From CAYPEK01 sp964409645 (GTDB lineage: Bacteria > UBP15 > UBA6099): a DNA stretch of 11,001 nucleotides. Under the pieces are notes generated by a model, which worked only from the letters and a program-made list of their open reading frames with translations, had not been told where the DNA came from and ran no database searches. The stretch covers positions 1 to 11,001 of the forward strand of contig CAYPEK010000129.1 in assembly GCA_964409645.1 (NCBI GenBank), given 5' to 3'. Made by a program: the position numbers and the translations under genes. Shown here one piece after another: positions 7,405-11,001 of the stretch (position 1 is its first letter; every line of letters starts with the position of its first letter).

Positions 7405-7542
7405 GAATGCTTAATTCACTTCGTTAGCAAGTAATTAAAATATCTTACTATGATTTCAAAGAGCCTTACATCTTCTATGATGAATTGACGGGCAGCAACG
7501 TTTATTGGTTAAATAAATATTTACTATGTGGCAATCAGTTTC

Positions 7543-8550
7543 TTATTGAGCAAAGCATTCCGGATGGGCTTTTTTAACCCTTTGAATGAATGTCTCCGTT
7601 TCGGTGTCCGATAAGATATGAAGGTCACGCAGCCATTGAAGGATATCGGTTTCCATGAGCGGAGTCATGCGGACGCCGTTTGTCACGTTGATAAATGAGT
7701 GATTCGCGTTTTTATATTCTTTGTAAGTAAGGTTTGTTTTTCCTAAGTCGCTGAAAAGCTTCGACAACGCGCGGGCGCTCCCAACGGGAACACTATCGTC
7801 CTTGTCGCCTTGCGCGACGAAGATCGGGATGTCCAATTTTACCAGATAATCCGAGGGACGATCCCACAGATATGAACTCCACCTGCGGTATGAATGCCCG
7901 GCCCACATTTTCAGCGAATCGGGGTTCGCTTTAATGTCGTCGAAGATTTTATCGAGTTCTTCTTTTTTCGAAAGCCCCAGAAGACTCCCTTTTGCGGTGA
8001 GAAAATGTTGAAACTCTTCAGCCTGTGTCCAAGCGCCTCCGCCCCCGATAAGGACTAATTCCGTGACTCGCGGCTCCCGGGCCGCGACGGTTGCCGCGAC
8101 ATCCGCTCCCTCGCTTCCGCCGATCAGAATAACAGGTGTTTCTTTCGGCAGCTTGGCCGAATACTCCCTGATGATTCTCAGATGATCTTCGACTCTTGTT
8201 TCTTTCCCGGAGAATTCGTTGCATGTCGCTTCGTCCGCTTTTCGATTCTCGTCGATGCCGCGTCTTTCCAGCACGACGACCGAAGCGCCGAACAACAGCG
8301 GCCCGGCAAGAAAATCCATTTTCGAAAGAACTGATTCACACGTCGAGCCATGAATATAAATGATGAGAGCTTTAGACGGCTTTCCCTTGTACATATCGGG
8401 AACCATCTTCAAGCGATATGAAATCAGAGGGTATCCGTCGTCGGAGGTGATGATTTTTTTTACCGTAGTGGCTGAAAACTGTGCGTTGGCTGTCGAACAG
8501 ATTAACACCAGGAGCGTCGCGATTGCTTTGAGGGTGTATTTATTTCGCAT
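7543..8550 (-). CDS. Secreted alpha/beta hydrolase (protein A), catalytic triad intact
   Basis: This 335-residue protein has a Sec signal peptide (MRNKYTLK, hydrophobic core, probable cleavage after ANA at 23), so it acts in the periplasm or outside. The body is a serine hydrolase of the prolyl-oligopeptidase/dienelactone-hydrolase-like alpha/beta fold: oxyanion motif YIHGS (65-69), nucleophile elbow GGSEG (144-148, Ser146), acid Asp251 in GDKDDSVPV, and His284 in NANHSF. The substrate is unknown; an esterase or peptidase is plausible. The ATG at 8550 is preferred over an in-frame start 13 codons upstream because it begins the signal peptide and has AAGGAG 8 nt upstream. It overlaps the end of the membrane-protein gene by 11 bp, so it is the third gene of the padR operon. 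It is a close paralogue of the protein encoded at 9719-10741. Confidence 0.88.
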   Translation of the reverse strand: MRNKYTLKAIATLLVLICSTANAQFSATTVKKIITSDDGYPLISYRLKMVPDMYKGKPSKALIIYIHGSTCESVLSKMDFLAGPLLFGASVVVLERRGIDENRKADEATCNEFSGKETRVEDHLRIIREYSAKLPKETPVILIGGSEGADVAATVAAREPRVTELVLIGGGGAWTQAEEFQHFLTAKGSLLGLSKKEELDKIFDDIKANPDSLKMWAGHSYRRWSSYLWDRPSDYLVKLDIPIFVAQGDKDDSVPVGSARALSKLFSDLGKTNLTYKEYKNANHSFINVTNGVRMTPLMETDILQWLRDLHILSDTETETFIQRVKKAHPECFAQ

Positions 8551-9232
8551 ATACAGCGCTCCTTCTGCTGAGAAAAACAAATGCGGCAAACACGAGAATC
8601 GGCAGACAGAAACGGATGCCGGTGAAAGCGGCGAAGTAAGAAAGAGCGCCGCCTCCCGCCGAAAACTGAAACCCTACTGTTACCAAGCCCGATCCTGCCC
8701 CGGCGGCTGGAGGATAAATATCGAAGAAAAAAATCCCCGGAAGCGCCATCAGAAAACACGGAACCGCGGACCACGCGACCGGAATATAATGCCTCTTCGA
8801 CAGGAAGCAGAACGCCACCGCAATCATCACAGTTGCGCCGTATCGCAAGAAAAACAGTCCGGAAACGAACAGGGCCTTATATGGAGGCGCTTCGACATCT
8901 AAAAGTCCGCCGCAGATTTTTCCGATTCCGAGGACTGATATCAAAGTCGCCGCCAGCAGAATGACAGGCAGCAAAATAAAAGCGACCGGCGTATGCCTTC
9001 CGATGAACGTGTCTTCGCGCATTCCCCGGCAGGCGGCATTGATAATTGTTTTTCCGCCGCCGAGTATTTCCGCGGCTTCTTTTTTCGCTTCCTCGGGGGA
9101 ATAACCGCGCTCTATTTTCTCCAGTACGATATCGTCTTCGTGCTCGGATAATTCCGTCAGCAGCCGGTCGGCGTAATCTTCCGGCAGGCCTTTCAACAGC
9201 AACTTCTTTTTTAAAGAGTCTGTTTTTATCAT
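8540..9232 (-). CDS. Membrane protein with DUF1700/HAAS-like N-terminal domain, PadR partner
   Basis: This 230-residue protein has a cytoplasmic helical head (1-~78) of the pattern LPEDYADRLLTELSEHEDD...GYSPEEAKKEAAEILGG. This resembles the DUF1700/HAAS and permease-prefix domains commonly encoded next to PadR regulators. About four hydrophobic segments follow, at ~82-105, 118-144, 151-171 and 206-223. A Gly/Ala-rich loop (~172-200) lies between the last two. No enzymatic motif is visible. The start at 9232 has GAAGGTG upstream and lies 30 bp after the padR stop codon. The 3' end overlaps the hydrolase start. By analogy with PadR-HAAS pairs it may sense membrane state or modulate envelope stress, but the specific role here is not known. 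Confidence 0.8.
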   Translation of the reverse strand: MIKTDSLKKKLLLKGLPEDYADRLLTELSEHEDDIVLEKIERGYSPEEAKKEAAEILGGGKTIINAACRGMREDTFIGRHTPVAFILLPVILLAATLISVLGIGKICGGLLDVEAPPYKALFVSGLFFLRYGATVMIAVAFCFLSKRHYIPVAWSAVPCFLMALPGIFFFDIYPPAAGAGSGLVTVGFQFSAGGGALSYFAAFTGIRFCLPILVFAAFVFLSRRSAVYAK

Positions 9233-9262
9233 TTGCGCACCTTCATTGCTTGGCCGGCGGGC

Positions 9263-9619
9263 CTATGCGTTGGCGTGGCCGGGATTCATCCGCCCCAGAA
9301 TGAGCGAAACGCCGCTCTGAGCGTGCCGCCACTCATCCGACAGTGCGGCAAACCGTTCCTTGCCGCGCTTGGTCAGGCTGTAGTAGAAACGGCTTCGGCC
9401 GTCTATGTCTAGCCTCTCACTTTTTAAATAACCCTGACGTTCGAGCGAGTGCAGTATCGGGTAGATGCAGCCTTCTCCGAAAAAAAGAGTGTTGCTCGAC
9501 CGCTCCTTGATTTCCCTGACCAGTTCGTAGCCGTACATCTTTTTTTCGGAAAGCAGCCGCAGCACCAGAAGCTCCGGTACGCCGTTCATGAAATTCGGAT
9601 TAGTTCTTTGTTTTCTCAT
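9263..9619 (-). CDS. PadR-family transcriptional repressor
   Basis: This 118-residue winged-helix protein is of the short PadR type. The hallmark YGYELVREIKER (29-40) is followed by the recognition-helix region GCIYPILHSLERQGYL (50-65) and the wing RSRFYYSLTKRGKERF (75-90). A short C-terminal helix probably mediates dimerisation. I chose the ATG at 9619. An in-frame TTG five codons upstream lacks a ribosome site, whereas GGGGTGAAGGA precedes the ATG. The gene heads an operon with a membrane protein and hydrolase A. A consensus -35 and a 21-bp palindrome abutting the -10 lie just upstream, the standard layout for an autoregulated repressor. A related palindrome lies at the promoter of the adjacent paralogue B, so that gene is a likely second target. 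The inducing ligand is unknown. Confidence 0.93.
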   Translation of the reverse strand: MRKQRTNPNFMNGVPELLVLRLLSEKKMYGYELVREIKERSSNTLFFGEGCIYPILHSLERQGYLKSERLDIDGRSRFYYSLTKRGKERFAALSDEWRHAQSGVSLILGRMNPGHANA

Positions 9620-9644
9620 TCCTTCACCCCGCAAAAGGCGTTAG

Positions 9645-9665
9645 ATACCTTGCAGTTTAAGGTAT
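9645..9665 (-). promoter_or_regulatory. Palindromic operator at the padR promoter
   Basis: Perfect 7-bp arms ATACCTT (9645-9651) and AAGGTAT (9659-9665) are separated by 7 bp, making a 21-bp dyad. It directly abuts the -10 hexamer and covers the predicted transcription start, 25 bp before the padR ATG. It fits the pattern ATRCCT-N9-AGGYAT shared with the operator of gene B, so PadR itself is the likely ligand. Confidence 0.72.
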
Positions 9666-9694
9666 ATTCTTGTTTTGCCCGGCCGGATTGTCAA
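9666..9694 (-). promoter_or_regulatory. Promoter of the padR operon
   Basis: A perfect TTGACA (9689-9694) lies 17 nt from AAGAAT (9666-9671, 4 of 6 matches to TATAAT). It sits in the 99-bp gap after the stop codon of gene B. No clear terminator separates B from padR, so some read-through from B is possible. Confidence 0.65.
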
Positions 9695-9718
9695 GAAAGA
9701 CAAAACGCCGAGGACCTG

Positions 9719-10741
9719 TCACTCAAAAAACTCAGGATGTGCTGTTTTGACTCTTTTTTCATAAGACTTTCGCTCCTCTTCCGTGACAATTCCATAACTC
9801 TTCATCCAATGGAGAAGATCGACTTCGATGAGAGGGCTCATCAGCAAACCGCCTTGGAGGAATGCGAACGGGCTGTTGAAATCGTATTCCTTGTAGATGA
9901 GATTTGTTTTCCCGAGCTCATCGAATTTATTCTTTACCGCTCGCGCGCTTTCAACCGGAATGTTTTCATCGCGCTTCCCTTGAGCGAGGAATATCGGGAT
10001 ATCCAAAGTCGCAAGTTCATCAATAGGGCGAACCCAGAGATAAGAACTCCATCCGCGGTAGGGACGGCCATGCCACAGATTCAGAGAATCCGGGTGAGCC
10101 TTTATATCATCGAAAACACGGTGAAGTTCGTCCGGGTCGGCGGCATCGGCAAATTCCCCTGTTTTCGACAGGAGGAATTCCATTTCTTCAGCCTGCGCCC
10201 AACCGCCGCCGCTGCTTAAAAGAATCAGATGCGTTACTCTCGGTTCTCTTTTAGCAACACTTATGGCAATGTTTCCTCCATCATTTCCGCCCATCAGCAC
10301 CACGGGAACATTCGGCGGCGCTTTCTTGAGATATTCGTCGATTACTTTCAAATGATCCTTAACGCGGGTTTCTCTTTCCGAATATTTGTAACACGTATCC
10401 AAATCAATCTTTTTATCTTCGCCGACGCCTCTGCTTTCCAGCATAATGACCGAAGACCCGGCGGCCACAGAACCCGCGAGCACGCCTATCTTTGACAGCG
10501 ATGATTCATAACTTGTGTCTTGGATATAAAAAACTATTGATTTTGGAGGTATTCCCTGAAAGAAATCGGGAGTGAGTTTCAATCTGTACGTTATCAACGG
10601 ATACCCGTCGTAGGCAGTAATGATTTTTTTGACAGGCGATATTGAGAATGTGACGCATTCAGCGGTTTCGCACCAGCCGCCGAGCAAGATCACCGTCATA
10701 ATCATTGTTATGCACAGAGCTGATTTCCTGCTTGAATTCAT
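9719..10741 (-). CDS. Secreted alpha/beta-hydrolase-fold protein lacking catalytic Ser and His (protein B, predicted pseudoenzyme)
   Basis: This 340-residue paralogue of the hydrolase at 7543-8550 aligns along nearly its whole length, with shared blocks such as REPRVT, FDDIKA.PDSL, SSYLW.RP, DIPIF.AQG, LGKTNL.YKEY and RVK.AHPE.F. It has an N-terminal signal peptide (hydrophobic ~8-22; the WC at 23-24 is not a good lipobox). The catalytic sites have changed: the elbow reads GGNDGG, so Ser is replaced by Asn153; the oxyanion HG is replaced by Gln74-Asp75; and the His region reads DFNSPF with no His. The acid Asp258 (GKRDENIPV) remains. The reading frame is intact, which argues for a maintained non-catalytic role such as sensing, binding or modulating protein A. 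The ATG at 10741 has AAGGAG upstream. Its promoter carries two copies of the PadR-type palindrome. Loss of hydrolase activity is inferred from the residues. Confidence 0.85.
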   Translation of the reverse strand: MNSSRKSALCITMIMTVILLGGWCETAECVTFSISPVKKIITAYDGYPLITYRLKLTPDFFQGIPPKSIVFYIQDTSYESSLSKIGVLAGSVAAGSSVIMLESRGVGEDKKIDLDTCYKYSERETRVKDHLKVIDEYLKKAPPNVPVVLMGGNDGGNIAISVAKREPRVTHLILLSSGGGWAQAEEMEFLLSKTGEFADAADPDELHRVFDDIKAHPDSLNLWHGRPYRGWSSYLWVRPIDELATLDIPIFLAQGKRDENIPVESARAVKNKFDELGKTNLIYKEYDFNSPFAFLQGGLLMSPLIEVDLLHWMKSYGIVTEEERKSYEKRVKTAHPEFFE

Positions 10742-10775
10742 TGTTACTATTCTCCTTTCAGCTTCCACCGGCCAC

Positions 10776-10796
10776 ATGCCTATAACTTATAGGCAT
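10776..10796 (-). promoter_or_regulatory. 21-bp perfect palindromic operator upstream of gene B
   Basis: Arms ATGCCTATAA (10776-10785) and TTATAGGCAT (10787-10796) are perfect complements separated by a single C. The palindrome abuts the -10 hexamer at 10797-10802 and covers the predicted transcription start. This is the same position and length as the operator at the padR promoter, with 13 of 21 positions identical and the shared pattern ATRCCT-N9-AGGYAT. Confidence 0.78.
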
Positions 10797-10825
10797 ACGA
10801 TACCTCGAACTTATAGGCTTGTCAA
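10797..10825 (-). promoter_or_regulatory. Promoter of gene B
   Basis: A perfect TTGACA (10820-10825) lies 17 nt from TATCGT (10797-10802, 4 of 6 matches). The predicted start is near 10790, within the palindrome, giving a leader of about 50 nt. The 17-nt spacer and 4-of-6 -10 mirror the padR promoter. Confidence 0.65.
10800..10820 (-). promoter_or_regulatory. Second, degenerate operator copy within the gene B promoter
   Basis: The 11-mer AACTTATAGGC of the main operator (10784-10794) recurs at 10808-10818, a 24-bp shift. The surrounding 21 bp read as ATACCT-N9-AGGCTT, an imperfect dyad matching the shared consensus except near one end. It lies between the -10 and -35, so two repressor dimers could sit side by side over the promoter. 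Confidence 0.6.
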
Positions 10826-10876
10826 TGCATGCAAAGAAAGGCGGAAATAAAAAGGCAGGAGTTATATGAGAAGGGC

Positions 10877-10900
10877 AAAAAGATAAACGTCTAATTTATC
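10877..10900 (-). terminator. Intrinsic terminator of tRNA-Leu
   Basis: On the minus strand GATAAA pairs with TTTATC around a 7-nt loop and is followed by five T. It lies 14 bp beyond the tRNA 3' end and would isolate the tRNA transcript from gene B. The stem is short and AT-rich, so it may be modest in strength. Confidence 0.6.
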
Positions 10901-10914
10901 GGTTACTATTGAAT

Positions 10915-11000
10915 TGCCGAAGAAGGGAATCGAACCCCCACGAGGAGTGATCCTCGGCAGATTTTGAGTCTGCTGCGTCTACCAGTTCCGCCACTTCGGC
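10915..11000 (-). tRNA. tRNA-Leu, anticodon CAA
   Basis: This is an 86-nt class II tRNA, complete within the window. The acceptor arms GCCGAAG and CTTCGGC pair fully. The anticodon stem GCAGA/TCTGC encloses the loop CTCAAAA, giving anticodon CAA, which reads the leucine codon UUG. The long variable arm CGAGGA-TCAC-TCCTCG is typical of leucine tRNAs. The T-loop is TTCGATT. The discriminator is A and the 3' CCA is not encoded, so it must be added by nucleotidyltransferase. Confidence 0.95.
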
Positions 11001-11001
11001 G

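Noticed and set aside
9690..9710. Short hairpin TTGTC/GACAA as a terminator between gene B and padR
   Set aside because: The stem is only 5 bp, has no T-run in the direction of transcription, and overlaps the padR -35 hexamer.
10867..10887. Plus-strand AGGAG followed by a six-codon ATG frame near the tRNA
   Set aside because: It is too short, has no promoter, and overlaps the terminator of the tRNA on the other strand.

Overview
The window is about 11 kb of bacterial chromosome with all eight recognisable protein genes, plus one tRNA, on the minus strand. It looks like a Gram-negative-type bacterium that tolerates or respires oxygen at low levels. The evidence is a cytochrome bd quinol oxidase, Sec-type signal peptides on two predicted secreted hydrolase-fold proteins, moderate to high GC in most genes, and a tRNA without an encoded CCA. 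I cannot name the phylum with confidence.

Layout in the direction of transcription (right to left): tRNA-Leu(CAA) at 10915-11000 with its own terminator; a secreted alpha/beta-hydrolase-fold protein that has lost its catalytic Ser and His (9719-10741, 'protein B'); a compact operon of a PadR-type repressor (9263-9619), a four-helix membrane protein with a DUF1700/HAAS-like N-terminal domain (8540-9232) and a catalytically intact secreted hydrolase (7543-8550, 'protein A', a close paralogue of B); an AT-rich block of about 2.2 kb holding a single OLD-family ATPase-TOPRIM nuclease gene (5393-7249); cydA-cydB (3824-5143 and 2794-3822) closed by a strong intrinsic terminator; and a CPA1-type Na+/H+ antiporter fused to a C-terminal cyclic-nucleotide-binding domain (88-2484), preceded by an intergenic region with a notable nested inverted repeat.

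The most interesting signal is the PadR module. The padR promoter and the promoter of protein B each have a 21-bp palindrome directly abutting the -10 hexamer. The two palindromes share the pattern ATRCCT-N9-AGGYAT, and the B promoter has a second, weaker copy lying between its -10 and -35. The simplest reading is that PadR represses both its own operon (padR, membrane protein, active hydrolase A) and the neighbouring catalytically dead paralogue B. This gives a co-regulated active-enzyme/pseudoenzyme pair in the cell envelope. I know of no described system with this composition, but I could not search.

The second accessory item is the OLD nuclease, a candidate phage-defence gene with its own consensus promoter and a base composition unlike its neighbours, inserted between the PadR module and the respiratory genes. 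The cydAB and antiporter genes look like ordinary energy and ion-homeostasis functions.
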